Positions 10,993 to 22,039 of a stretch of 64,000 nt of DNA are shown here, in pieces; within the stretch, counting starts at the first letter, position 1; every line of letters begins with the position of its first letter. The translations under genes were made by a program, and so were the position numbers. The stretch is from Leuctra nigra. Taxonomy: Eukaryota; Arthropoda; Insecta; Plecoptera; Leuctridae. The notes below the pieces were generated by a model. That model had not been told where the DNA came from. It saw nothing but the letters and a program-made list of their open reading frames with translations, and searched no databases. The stretch is taken from positions 5,580,001 to 5,644,000 of the forward strand of contig OW203771.1 of assembly GCA_934045905.1 (NCBI GenBank), read 5' to 3'.

Positions 10993-13900
10993 CATTGATC
11001 ACCAGCTTCAAATGTCACTGAAAAAGAAAAAGACGAGTCAATAGAATTATAATCTTACATAAAAATTAGTAAATTTAGTAAGTCCCCACAATTTATTTTA
11101 CAAAGAGTATATTTATATGTTCTCTCGGGAACTTTCCGCACTGTATCAATTTGTCCACACATTTCTCGTGGTATATTTACAGTAGTTAGTGTTAGTTAGT
11201 GCAAGTTAGTACAGTCGATCACTAAATATACATCACATAACCGTATTCATTCACCTTGCATCATATTGAGTTTATAAAACAGTTTTTTGCCCAATTCCTG
11301 ACCAATTGATCACTAGTTTTCAGTAGGTATCACATGCATTATCATTATGATTTTAATTGATGCAGCAAAACTAACCAATTATTATTTCATTAATAATAGT
11401 TTATTAAAATTTAATACTGAGCTAAATGTTTGATTAACGAAAGAGAAGATTCATATTTTAAATTATATTTCAGAATATTCATCAAAAGACATATTTTTCA
11501 AGTCATAGTGTCACATGCCATTTGAATTTGACCTTTATACATAAAAAATTTAATTTTTTCATTATCGCTATTTTGTAAAGTGATTGATTCCTCTTCATAC
11601 AAAAGATGTATGCGAAGCTGATACAAATGCCCATAGCCATTAAAACTGTCGGAATTCGCAAAAAAAGCACAAGATAATCACAGCCAATCCGAATGGTGCC
11701 ATCAAGATGGTGGCAACAATGACTAATGAGCTGACGTTCATCATACTACTACTAGGAAAACGCTTGATAAGCGCGAGCCTTTGTATTGTATGCGATTATG
11801 CATTTGCAGGTTTCTGCTCTCCTAGTATAGGCAAGAGCCAGAACAAAACGCGTCAAAGGATAAAATATCTAAAATATCCTCGTCAAATATTTCCAAATAC
11901 GCATTAAATGTCCGTGAAGAGTCAATAACTTTTGAAGAAAGACAGATTCGTTTGAAAATTGACAGAAACAACTAAAACAGGGGTCGGCAACCTTTTTTGG
12001 TGAAGGAGCCAATTTCCCAAAAATATATTAATTCGATTATAACGGGAGCCGCAGTAGAGGCAATCAAATATTAATACACCGAAAATAATAAATTGAATTA
12101 CTAGTTTATTTTTATATTTTGACGAAGCCCCCCAGTTATTGCCCCGCAGGGCGTTTTTTAAGAATTTCAACCTTTAAAAAGTGATTCTGGGACTCTAAAA
12201 TTTTCTAATTGAAACAAATAACCTTCCAATTTTTGCCCCCCGCAGGGCGTTTTTTTTAGAATTTCAACAATTTAAAAGTGATTTTGGTACTTTTAAATGA
12301 ACAAACTGAAACTGAACAAACTTCCAAATGTTACCCCGCAGGGCGTTTTTTTCCGAATTTTCAAATATGTCGAATTCTGATCTTCATTTAAATTATAAAG
12401 AGCCATTCAAGAACTACCAAGGAGCCGCATGTGGCTCCGGAGCCGCAGGTTGCCGACCCCTGAACTAAAATGTGGGTCATGACAATGTGAAATTTAAAGT
12501 TAATCGGTCAAATGGTTTTAGTTTAAATTCTTAAAATATCACACTTGAAAATTATCTGATATCAGTGGGTGTGCACAATTTCCTATCGATGACTGTGTTG
12601 TGTGCAATCAACTCACATGCATCCTGGCAGGCTGCACACTTGGGAAACTTGAACGCAGGCTGACATTGTGAAAAAGAAGCTCGGAGTCTTGTGAAGAAAT
12701 CGATCTCCGTGGTCCTGGTTGGCAGAAGAGATTCGAACACCCGCTTCTGAGACGCAATATCGCAAGTCCCCGTGTTCAGGGTTGATTCGAAGATGTCCAT
12801 GTTTGATGACACGGAGACCAACAACATGGCTGAAACTAATGATTCATGTTTTCAACGTAGAGCATACACGAGACTGAACGATTTTTAGACATTACCAAAG
12901 TTGAGGTAGCACAACGGTTAAGTCACATCTTCCAAATGAGCTTATTTTTAGCAGAGACTATCAATAATCACTGTTTACACGATACTGTGAAATATAAACA
13001 ACTTATTGTGTCTAGATTTTTAGATATTGTAGTTATAAATTCCTATTTTTAACAATTGTAGTCATATCTTTAATAGTGGAGTAAAGATGTCTAAAATAAG
13101 TGCGTTTGCGATAGTTTTCGTGAAAATTGGTACCCTTACTAATTCGAGTATGAGGAATCCAAAAATCGATGCACCAACCTGAGTAATTAATACTTTCTGC
13201 GTAATTAGCATAATTAGCATAATTAATAAACTTAGATAAAATAATATATAATTTTATAATATGGTCCTTATGGGTATCCATCGAAAGCTCGTCATGTCTA
13301 AATCCATATAAATCATAAAAAGTTAAATTTTTTCATTCACATAATAATTAACCGTATAATAATTATTTTATAAAAATCGTCATTCAACAAAAAGCTTAAA
13401 ATTACCCTCTCAGATTTTAATAAAACTTGGTAGGATTGGTCACAAGCCCAAAGTAACACATAGGTATTTTTTGGTTTGTCCATTTATTGGGTACTTTTGG
13501 ATTTCCAGGCCCTTAAATAATCAAAATTTTGATTTCTATTCCTTCACTTGAACTGTTCTAACTTTTACACCGTTCAACTCAGAAGCTTCGTCTTTTTCAA
13601 ATTGTGTGAAACTTAGTGCTAGGGACTAAGTTGTATGTACATTTAAGGGGGGAAAAGTCAAAATTTTGGCTTCAAATTTGCCTTTCCACAAAAAAGTATT
13701 TTTTGCAATTTATTGAGTAATTAGTACGTTTGTGAAAATTTGTGAAAATTGGAAAACGTGAAAATTGGTACCCTTACTAATTCGAGTATGAGGAATCCAA
13801 AAATCGATGGCACCAACCTGAGTAATTAATACTTCTTGCGTAATTAGCATAATTAGCATAATTAATAAAATCGACATAAAAATTACATTATTATGTAACG

Positions 13901-16900
13901 TGGTCTTCATGGGTATCTAAAGAAAGCTTGTAATGTTCACAATGCATATTAGTCGCCAAAAGTTAATTAACGTCATTAACATAATAATTAATCCACTAAT
14001 TAATTCATCTGATTAAAATCGCCATATTCACACAAGGCTGAGATCAAAGATGTTTATGATGAGATCAAAAACAAGGTTTGTAATTTTAAGCTTATAAGTA
14101 GTAAGTATAAACTATTAAAACGATAGATATGTCACTCGATATGTATCCGAAGAAATTTTGACTGTATGTAATTAATTGCAATAAATTTAAAATTAATTAA
14201 TTAATAGAAAACTATATATTATTGATACGCAACCAAATGTGGTTATTCAACACAAGTGACCTATTTGTGATATTAAAACCTCAATTTTGTTGAATATCAA
14301 GTGACATTTTATCAAACTGTGAGATTAGCATAATTAATTACGCATAATTAATTATGCTAATTAGGAACTAAACACAAAATTTTGATTAATTGTTTATACT
14401 ATTTATAAGCTTAAATTACAAACCTTGTTTTTGATCTCATCATGTTGCCTTGTGTGAATATGGCGATTTTAATCAGATGAATTAATTAGTGGATTAATTA
14501 TTATGTTAATGACGTTAATTAACTTTTGGCGACTAATATGCATTGTGGACATTACAAGCTTTCTTTAGATACCCATGAAGACCACGTTATATAATAATGT
14601 AATTTTTATGTCGATTTTATTAATTATGCTAATTATGCTAATTACGCAGAAAGTATTAATTACTCAGCTTGGTGCCATCGATTTTTGGATTCCTCATTCT
14701 CGAATTAGTAAGGGTACCAATTTTCACGTTTTCCAATTTTCACCAATTTTCACAAACGCACTAATTACTCAATAAATTGCAAAAAATACTTTTTTGTGGA
14801 AAGGCAATCTGGAAGCCAAAATTTTGACTTTTCCCCCCTTAAATGTACATACTACTTAGTCCCTAGCAATAAGTTTCACACAATTTGAAAAAGACGAAGC
14901 TTCTGAGTTGAACGGTGTAAAAGTTAGAACAGTTCAAGTGAAGGAATAGAAATCAAAATTTTGATTATTTAAGGGCCTGGAAATCCAAAAGTACACAATA
15001 AATGGACAAACCAAAAAATACCTATGTGTTACTTTGGGCTTGTGACCAATCCTACCAAGTTTTATCAAAATCTGAGAGGGTAATTTTAAGCTTTTTGTTG
15101 AATGACGATTTTTATAAAATAATTATTTATACGGTTAATTATTATGTGAATTAAAAATTTTACATTTTATGATTTATATAGATTGTAGACATGACGAGCT
15201 TTCGATGGATACCCATAAAGACTATATTATAAAATTATATATTATTTTATCTAAGTTTATTAATTATGCTAATTATGCTAATTACGCAGAAAGTTATTAT
15301 TACTCAGGTTGGTGCCATCGATTTTTGGATTCCTCATACTCTAATTAGTAAGGGTACCAATTTTCACGAATACTATCGCAAACGCACTAATTTGCCATTA
15401 TTGAGCGAGCGTAGCGAGCGTCACCACGGTACTCTTACCACGAGTACCACGGTACGGTACCACGGTACTTTGTGTGTTTTTTTTTTTTTTTTGTTTTTTT
15501 TGCCTGCACTGCCCAGGTCAAACCGCACAACCAATCGATCTGAAATTTTGTACACATACTAACGTAATCTATGCGATCCCTGGGATCTTTTCTGAACGGT
15601 ATCCTGTGATTGGTTCAAATTTTATAAAAATTATCTTTCGATTGGTTGGTTTGATCAATTTGAAATTTAGCAAAGTCAATGCAACCAACATTGTACCCAA
15701 TCAAAAAAAATTTCAGCCAAATCCTCCAATTGGTTCAAATTTAAAACCATTTTTCCTGTGATTTTTTGAAATTTAAACTGGAACCGATTGACCGACCAGC
15801 TAAAAACTTCGCATGGTCATTGGTACCAACATTTAAAGTATTTTTGCCAATTTTCACTCTAATCTGTCGTTATTTTCAAAAGTTTTTGTCATTTTAGGGA
15901 CATTTTGCGTGTTGGCTGTCAAATTCACGGCGACTTCGAATCTACAGTTCAAGGCAAGGTAGTTAGAGCAGAAAGTTTTAAACGATATGAAACTTATAAT
16001 GACCGTTCAACAGATTGATCTGATATTGTGTACACACACTACATATCATATCATATGGGTGGTCCCAGGTATATTTTTTGAACGAGATCCTGTGATTTTT
16101 GAAAATTAACAAGGAACCGTTCAATCATAAAGGTTTAATCGATCAACTTAAAACTTAGCAAGGATTGGCACCAATATTTTTGGAGATTTTGGAGATTTTT
16201 ATACAAGTATGTGACGAAACTAAAGAATTAATGGCTTTTAATGACATTCGATAGACATAATTTCGGTTCGAGGTGTTGCGTGTATCCGAATATCTGTCAG
16301 TAATGAAGTATCGAAATGAATGTTTTCCAGTGCCAATTGAAAATTGATTCTGATTTGCTTTATGAACCAGGTGCTTAGATGCTATTTTAAAGTTTCGATG
16401 AAAAGCATACACTTTTAAGTTGATATCATAATCAATTCAATATGGATGTATATGTTTTCTGTGCGTTGTGTACGCATTTCCGGTTCGAGAATTTGCGCGT
16501 ATCCGTGCTCGCTCATCAACGCGTTACACTGAGCGTTTTCCTAGTATAGGACATCTTGACTCCACTATAAGCCATTAAAATCATGACGATTTCCATGCTA
16601 TTTTTGAGTGTTGAATTTTAGTGAGGTTTAACAATTTTTCAAAAAAAAAATAATAATTCTAGATAGATAGTTGGACATTCTATTAGGAAAAAATTGAAAA
16701 CAATACCAGCGTGTGCTATTTTAAAAGTTATCAACCAAAAACTAAATGATTTCCCTATACCTCCTGTGTTACAGTTTTGTTCATTCTCGGAAGGCAATAA
16801 ATTGAAACCTCGCTGTAAGACAGGAGTTGCAAGTTAAATGAAATTTTATGATTATTTTATTCTTAAATATTGTTGAAACGTAGGAAAACGTTTTTTGAAC

Positions 16901-17582
16901 TTATAATTCAAGAAAAAATATTTTTTGTATATGTATAGGTCGATGGTACTTAATCTGAGCCGGATTAACTAAATATTGGACTAAATTGGCAGCACAGTTA
17001 TATCAGATACCTCAAAATTATTGAAAGTAGAATTCAATCCAAAAGTTGTTAATCCAGCACAATTTAACTTTAGTAATACCGAGCCTAAATGATTTCATTC
17101 TTACTATTTGTTCATCCCCAGTTTAGCTTTATTAATTTACCCAAATCAATATACTCATCCAATGCACGCATTGGCAATGCAATGTCCATTATTATTATTA
17201 TTATTATTTATTAATATTGAAGAGAATTGTAATTATTTAAAAAATTATCTTTTTCGTCTAGATTGGTATCACACTACAAAAAAATCCTGAATAAAGTTGG
17301 TTCTCTGTAGCACAAACATAGCACACTAAATCACTTAAACACCAATGCCAATATATTTTATGAAATTAGAACAATTAATTGTTAATTATATGCCTATACA
17401 CAGGAAATTTTACAAATTTGGCAAAGTCGTAAAATAACGTTTCTTCGATTTCTTGCATTCTCGGGCGAAATAACTCTAGAATAATGTCTGTTTTACACAA
17501 ACTCCACAACCAGACTTCATGTTGATGAAATGATATTTACTGTTTCTCTTCACTCACCAATGAGACTAACTTGCACCTTCAT
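10992..17582 (-). CDS. Secreted 87-residue protein, paralogue 2 (three exons)
   Basis: Exon 1 (17582-17558) encodes MKVQVSLI and ends at a canonical G|GTGAGT donor, phase 1. Exon 2 (12829-12617) follows a TAGTTTCAG acceptor and ends at T|GTGAGT, phase 1. Exon 3 (11017-10992) follows a CTTTTTCTTTTTCAG acceptor and encodes TFEAGDQ and a stop. The phases join cleanly into 264 nt. The N-terminus (MKVQVSLIAMLLVSVSS) looks like a cleaved signal peptide. The mature part is polar, with cysteines in GTCDIAS, SQCQP and PKCAAC, so disulfides are likely. Exon count, phases and total length equal those of the neighbour at 18355-21464. The family is not recognised and a secreted role is inference. Intron 1 holds a 2.3-kb palindrome and a family B element. 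Confidence 0.62.
11752..11905 (-). repeat. Truncated 3' end of a family B element
   Basis: CTAGGAAAACGCTTGATAAGCGCGAGC repeats, in shortened form, the hairpin and CCTAG end of family B in minus orientation. It follows ACTACTACTA, the same kind of site as the insertion at 25951. The body that would follow is missing or decayed. Confidence 0.45.
11978..12462. mobile_element. hAT-type MITE (family D), copy 2, with perfect 8-bp target duplication
   Basis: Perfect 15-bp terminal inverted repeats, CAGGGGTCGGCAACC and GGTTGCCGACCCCTG, bound a 485-bp element. AACTAAAA immediately precedes (11970-11977) and follows (12463-12470) it, the 8-bp duplication expected of the hAT superfamily. The interior has four GCCCCGCAGGGCG-like words and no ORF, so it must have been mobilised in trans. 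It lies between exons 3 and 2 of the secreted-protein gene. Confidence 0.9.
13098..15390. repeat. 2.3-kb palindrome with ~1-kb inverted arms
   Basis: The left arm (about 13098-14120) and right arm (about 14375-15390) are long, highly similar reverse complements centred near 14243. The outer ends read AAGTGCGTTTGCGATAG and CTATCGCAAACGCACTAA. Each arm carries two copies of a block containing ATTGGTACCCTTACTAATTC and TAATTAGCATAATTAGCATA. The structure lies in intron 1 of the gene at 10992-17582, so it would be transcribed as a long hairpin. It is probably a foldback transposon. No TIR-proximal duplication is resolved because a family B element abuts the right end at 15401. Confidence 0.8.
15401..16545 (+). 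mobile_element. Helitron/Helentron-like element (family B), copy 3
   Basis: The 5' end is TTGAGCGAGCGTAGCGAGCG. The 3' end is GTGCTCGCTCATCAACGCGT, then an arm pairing CGCTCA with TGAGCG, then TTTTCCTAG followed by T. GCTCGCTCA near the 3' end is the reverse complement of the 5'-terminal TGAGCGAGC, i.e. a subterminal inverted repeat. This copy also has the TTGCCTGCACTGCCCAGG block behind its 5' end, shared with 60563-61465. Confidence 0.65.
16650..16836. repeat. Dispersed repeat, inverted copy at 32641-32840
   Basis: TTGGACATTCTATTAGGAAA, CAATACCAGCGTGTGCTATT, CTATACCTCCTGT and CTCGCTGTAAGACAGGAGTT are matched in inverse order and orientation at 32641-32840. The two copies are clearly related. 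Neither shows an ORF or clear termini. Confidence 0.6.
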
Positions 17583-17830
17583 GACTGTTGTACGTCCAAC
17601 TGGTAGAATGATTGAAGTTGGTTTGATTTGAGGTTCCTGACACTTTGTTCCAACTCATCAGTATGAAGTCCGACACGCAATTAACACAACGAACTTCATG
17701 CCAAATATACTAGATAGTCATGCCATATAACTTTCACAAAATATGTAAGAGAAATTGCAATAAAAATTATCTGTAAGATTATTAAAATGTAGGGAAACTT
17801 CTTGTTCAATATAGATAAGTTACATGCGGT
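17583..17830 (-). promoter_or_regulatory. 5' flank of secreted paralogue 2, conserved with paralogue 1
   Basis: On the minus strand this flank shares a run of matches with 21465-21720: CTTATCT, AGGGAAG-like and ACAGATAAT words, TTTGTGAAAGTT, a GCATGAAGTTC/GCATAAAGTTC block and ACAGTCATG/AGCAGTCATG at the start. The shared flank marks a segmental duplication that included regulatory DNA. A TATATTTGGCATGAAG stretch could serve as a TATA region, but no start site can be fixed. Confidence 0.4.
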
Positions 17831-18354
17831 GTTTATCAAATACAGTTATTTTATTTTACAGTAGTTGTACAAACAAAAATTATGAGAAAACAAGGTTGTA
17901 ATAAACCACATATTTCAATAAATGCACAACCCTATAATAAAAAAAATCTGTAGGAAAATAGCGGCAAAGCCACAACTAAATAAGATATTTCTAGCATTTA
18001 GGACATTTAAAGACGATGTGCTATTTTTCCCATAATTGAACAGATACTTAAATTATGTTTCCGTAATATTTTATTTATCTTATATTGGTGACAAGTAGTA
18101 ACACGTCAAAACAATACAATAGGTACCAACGAACCCACGAACAATAGGTACAGTTCTTCATTTTAAAATAATTATATTAATTTATTGTAATTAATTACAT
18201 TCACAAAAGTATATAACATCAATAATTAAGTTATTAAATCAAATGGTTACATACATTTAATTTTACTTTATTTAAATTTAAATTTTTATTAACTGTTTAT
18301 TAGTCCCCTGAGTGAGTTATGACTGTTAATACTGTTAAGTGTTAACTGTTTGCT

Positions 18355-21300
18355 TTAATTGACGTCAACTCCAGATGTGCCTGAAAAGGAAAAATATTAT
18401 ATTGTTTATATAACTTAACTTTGTGCTGGTATACAATAATGGACTCTAGTACAATGGAAAGAGAACGTTTATCTTGTTCGCAATTCCTATACATGACTTT
18501 ATGCACAGCTATAAAGTAAATTATTAGTATTGCAAGTTAGTGTAGAGGATATATAATATGACACATTATGTTTTTATCCCCATTCTCCATTCCCCAAAGT
18601 TAAACTGTCATTATAAAAGCGAAGGATATTTTCTGCATTGCTCTTCAGCTATTTTCATATCGAATCACAATCAAAAAATTGGTGGTCCGGGGAGTGAATA
18701 TTTTTCTGGCCAAGACTTCGTAAATGGGAGAAAAAATTATAAAAAAAATATGAACAATGAATTATAAATCCTGACATTTCCTAATGACATAATTTTTATC
18801 AACCAACAATGATGTTGCCATGGTTACAATAAAATATGACATCACTCTTTAGGTAATGTCAGAAACACTATTTTCCCGCCAAAATGTCATCTGAATTTAT
18901 AATGTCATATTTATGAAAATTTACACTTGAGTTCGAAATTAGTGTTTTACCAAGATTTATGTTTTTAATGTGAAAAATTGTACTTTAACCGAATTAAAAA
19001 ACTTTTGCGTATTCCCCATTGAAGAAACAGTTTACTTTTACTTTTCAATCAATCAGAAAATTATATACAAAAGCTTTCAAAGTGACCCAGGAGAAGATAT
19101 TAGCGTTTGAAAAAATTCCGATCGATTAGGATTTGCCTGTGCAAAATGAAAGAACGGATACAATGATAAAGTGGCGCACTTACCGGCACTTGCTTGCCGG
19201 ATAAAGTGGTCGAATCTATGCACTGGCTTGTGCTCTGGATCGGACATCTTGAAGTACTTGAGAGCCTCGAGACCACCCATCGACTTGGCCAGCATCTCGA
19301 TCATCCGGGTCTCGTTGAATGGCGTATTGATGGAGGACGGACAAGACTCGGAGGCGAATGTTGACGAGAACAGACATGTCCAGAAGAACATCGCTGAAAC
19401 TTCAGCGGAAACGAGGGGTAACTCCGGCTATCTGGTGTATATACACTGCCTGGAAATCTTTGGAAATCTTCGACAATCTACGGAAATCTACGAAATCTAC
19501 GAATCTTGGAAAACTTAAGAAATCTATCAAAATCTTTGGAAATCTTTGGAAATCTTCAGAAATCTCGGACATATTTGAATCTTTGGAATCATAGGAAATC
19601 TTAGAAAATCTAAGGAAATATTTCAAATCTTTAAAAATATTTCAAAACCTTTATAACTCCTAGGAAATCTTGGAAATCTTGGGAACCTTGGGAATGTCGG
19701 AAATCTTGGGAATCTCGTAAAATCTTGGAAATATTGTGAAATCTTTGGAAATCATCTTTTTCTTTGAAAATCTTTGTAATCTGGGAAATCTTTGGAAATC
19801 TTTAGAAATATTTCTAAATCTTCTTAATCTCAGAAATCTCAGAATTCTTCAGAAATTTTAAAATTCTTTAGTAATCTTAGAATTCTACAGAAATTTTGGA
19901 TATGTTCGGAAATCTTGGAAATACGAAATCAGGTGTTCACCAAAACAATTATATGTAAACCCTTCGATCATAAATGTGCTTTTAACACGAATTTGTGTTT
20001 AAATTCAAAGGAATCGCGGGTGGAAATAAAAAAAACTGTTTTAGAGGTAATCCCGACAGAACTATAAAAGATAAAGAGCTGAAACTGTCACATATTTTAC
20101 CTACAACAAATATGAACACTTTATATGTGCAAATTTCAGACATATTCGAGTAATGAGAAAAAAGCTACAGACGTTTTCGTTTATACCAAGCGTTAACAGG
20201 GGCCCAAGTCTTGAAAAAAGCGTTTTGAAACCGTCTGGCGTTTTCATTGATCAAAACGTAAAAAAGTTGAAGACTAAGGTAAAGTCGTCAACTTTTTTAC
20301 GTTTTGATCAATGAAAACGCCAGACGATTTCAAAACGCTTTTTTCACGACTTGGGCTCCAGCGCGCGTTTGAGTTGAAACAAGAACCAAAATCTAAAAAG
20401 AATCACCGCTACTTAGAATCACATTTTTACTTTTAACTTTTTTTACCTTAAAAATTATCTAAACTCAATATTTGTGATAATGGTTCATACCATATTGTGT
20501 TACAAAATTAAAATTATTTGTAAAAAAAAATGTTGTATCAAACCGTTCTTCAATTAACGACAACTTACTCAATTTTAAAAATGTCTACTTTATTTGAAAC
20601 GCTGTTTTTATATAAAAATGAATGCTCTGCAAAAAAACAGTTTACCTTTACCCAAAAACCACAAATCGAATAGTTAACGTGCTCCTTACTAATGAATTAA
20701 TTTTGAAAAACTAGTAGAGACTTAACAAATGTATTAATGAGTGAAACTAACAAAAGGGAATACACTTATCAATTAGATGTCAGAATAATAGTTATTTTAT
20801 TAAAATTGAGATCCTGCTGAACACAGATATAGTATTATTTTTGTTGTAGGACAAGTAGTTTTCGAGAAATTCAGTAACAAAGTTTGATAATTTTCTTACA
20901 ATTTTAAAACAGGAAAATTGACGATGACATCACAATCCTCTATATTGCCATGGTAACAAAGGAATCACCATGGTAACACATTGTTGGAGACTTGGAAATG
21001 ACATCACAATCCTGGATTCTGTTGCCTGCCGTTTTTCCCGCCAAAATATTCCATGACATTTGAATTTGATTTTTATGTATGAAAATTTTAAATTTCGCTG
21101 GTGATAAGTGTGTTTGTCATTGTAAATTATGTTGATATTTACAAATTAACAAGAATAAAATTTCATGTGACTTCCCTATTATAAAATATATTACGTGCTT
21201 TAATTTTGTTTGTAATTTTTTCAGATTTATCGTTACACTTATTTATTAGTTATTTAAATTTCCAAAAACGTAATTAGTTACTTCTCTAGTACCTAAGTCT

Positions 21301-21464
21301 AGGTAAATTTATATTACTTCTATGTCCTTACATCTCCTATTTTCTCAGATGTTATTTTGTCTTTTCAAGATTGAAATCCCGCACAAAACTTTTCTAACCC
21401 AATCAGTCTGAAACAAATAATTGTCTCTTTACTCACCAAGTACGACACAAACTTGCACCTTCAT
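18355..21464 (-). CDS. Secreted 87-residue protein, paralogue 1 (three exons)
   Basis: Exon 1 (21464-21437) encodes MKVQVCVVL and stops at G|GTGAGT. Exon 2 (19393-19184) follows GAAGTTTCAG and ends G|GTAAGT. Exon 3 (18380-18355) follows TTTTTCCTTTTCAG and encodes TSGVDVN plus stop. Both introns are phase 1 and the CDS is 264 nt, the same total as the downstream paralogue. The N-terminus (MKVQVCVVLAMFFWTCLFSS) is a strong signal-peptide candidate, with cleavage perhaps after STFA. The mature part is charged, with an N-glycosylation motif (NET) in PFNETRMIEML and a single cysteine soon after the cleavage region. It belongs to no family I recognise. Intron 1 contains a degenerate GGAAATCTT array next to the exon 2 acceptor. 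Confidence 0.62.
18775..19010. repeat. Degraded copy of the CCCGCCAAAAT MITE family
   Basis: It carries GATGTTGCCATGGTTACAAT, TGACATCAC, TTTTCCCGCCAAAATGTCAT and a following GAAAATTTACAC block, in the same order as at 20930-21150 and 57420-57640. Terminal repeats are not recognisable. Confidence 0.55.
19438..19930. repeat. Degenerate ~9-10-bp tandem repeat based on GGAAATCTT
   Basis: About 490 bp are dominated by variants of TTGGAAATCTT (for example TTTGGAAATCTTTGGAAATC and CTTGGAAATCTTGGGAA). It behaves like a decayed microsatellite or minisatellite. The open frames across it are repeat artefacts. It starts about 45 bp from the splice acceptor of exon 2 in the secreted-protein gene at 18355-21464. 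Confidence 0.8.
20201..20357. repeat. Perfect-looking hairpin, ~72-bp arms
   Basis: GCCCAAGTCTTGAAAAAAGC at the left is mirrored by the right arm ending GACTTGGGC at about 20356. The arms share GTTTTGAAA, GTCTGGCGTTTTCATTGAT and ACGTAAAAAAGTTGA with only scattered differences. The loop is about 10 bp. It lies in intron 1 of the secreted-protein gene. Confidence 0.75.
20750..21178. mobile_element. MITE of the RFX/E2F-word family (family E), partial
   Basis: This segment matches 57280-57676 over its length: a TGCTGAACACAGATAT block, TTTTTGTTGTAGGAC, ACAGGAAAATTGACGATGAC, TATTGCCATGGTAAC, TTTTTCCCGCCAAAAT and the GACTTCCCTATTA end. The left terminal repeat is lost. It ends about 260 bp from exon 1 of paralogue 1, on that exon's intron side. 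Confidence 0.65.
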
Positions 21465-22039
21465 GACTGCTCTGGTCTGTCAACTGTTGTGATTTGATGT
21501 TCTTCCCCCCTCGGTCCTGCCCAATATTATCACACCTGACCCAAACTAAGCACAATGAACTTTATGCTAATAAAACAGAGTGCCAATATTATTCTTTATC
21601 AATTGTCATAAAAACTTTCACAAATGTGGAAGAAGTCGAAATAAATATTATCTGTGAGATTATAAAAACTAGGGAAGTCTTGTTGTGAGATAAGTAATTT
21701 GAAAATGAATGTGCGTTGTACTAAAGATAGTCACTGGAGAAGGGTTTCGTTGTCTTCTTACTAAAAATGGAATTTAATTTAAATACGTTTTTATTTTATT
21801 TCACAAAGTTACACAACATCAAAATATTTAATTTTCTTTGAAATGGTAATCAAGTCAGTAAAATCATCATAAATTTGAACATAGAATACGCATTGAAATG
21901 TAATATTATACAATGCGAATTTAAAACGATAATTTCTATAACTCAAACACTCTACAAAAGAAAAGATAAAAAAGCACACCTTTACAACAAAGAAACGACA
22001 AGAATGAGATTTGCAATTTACGCCAACTAGGATCAAAAG

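Noticed and set aside
15266..15761. Open frames with MLIMLITQKV and FFFFFCFF segments
   Set aside because: They run across the palindrome arm, a homopolymer and a family B end. The composition is low complexity and spans element borders.
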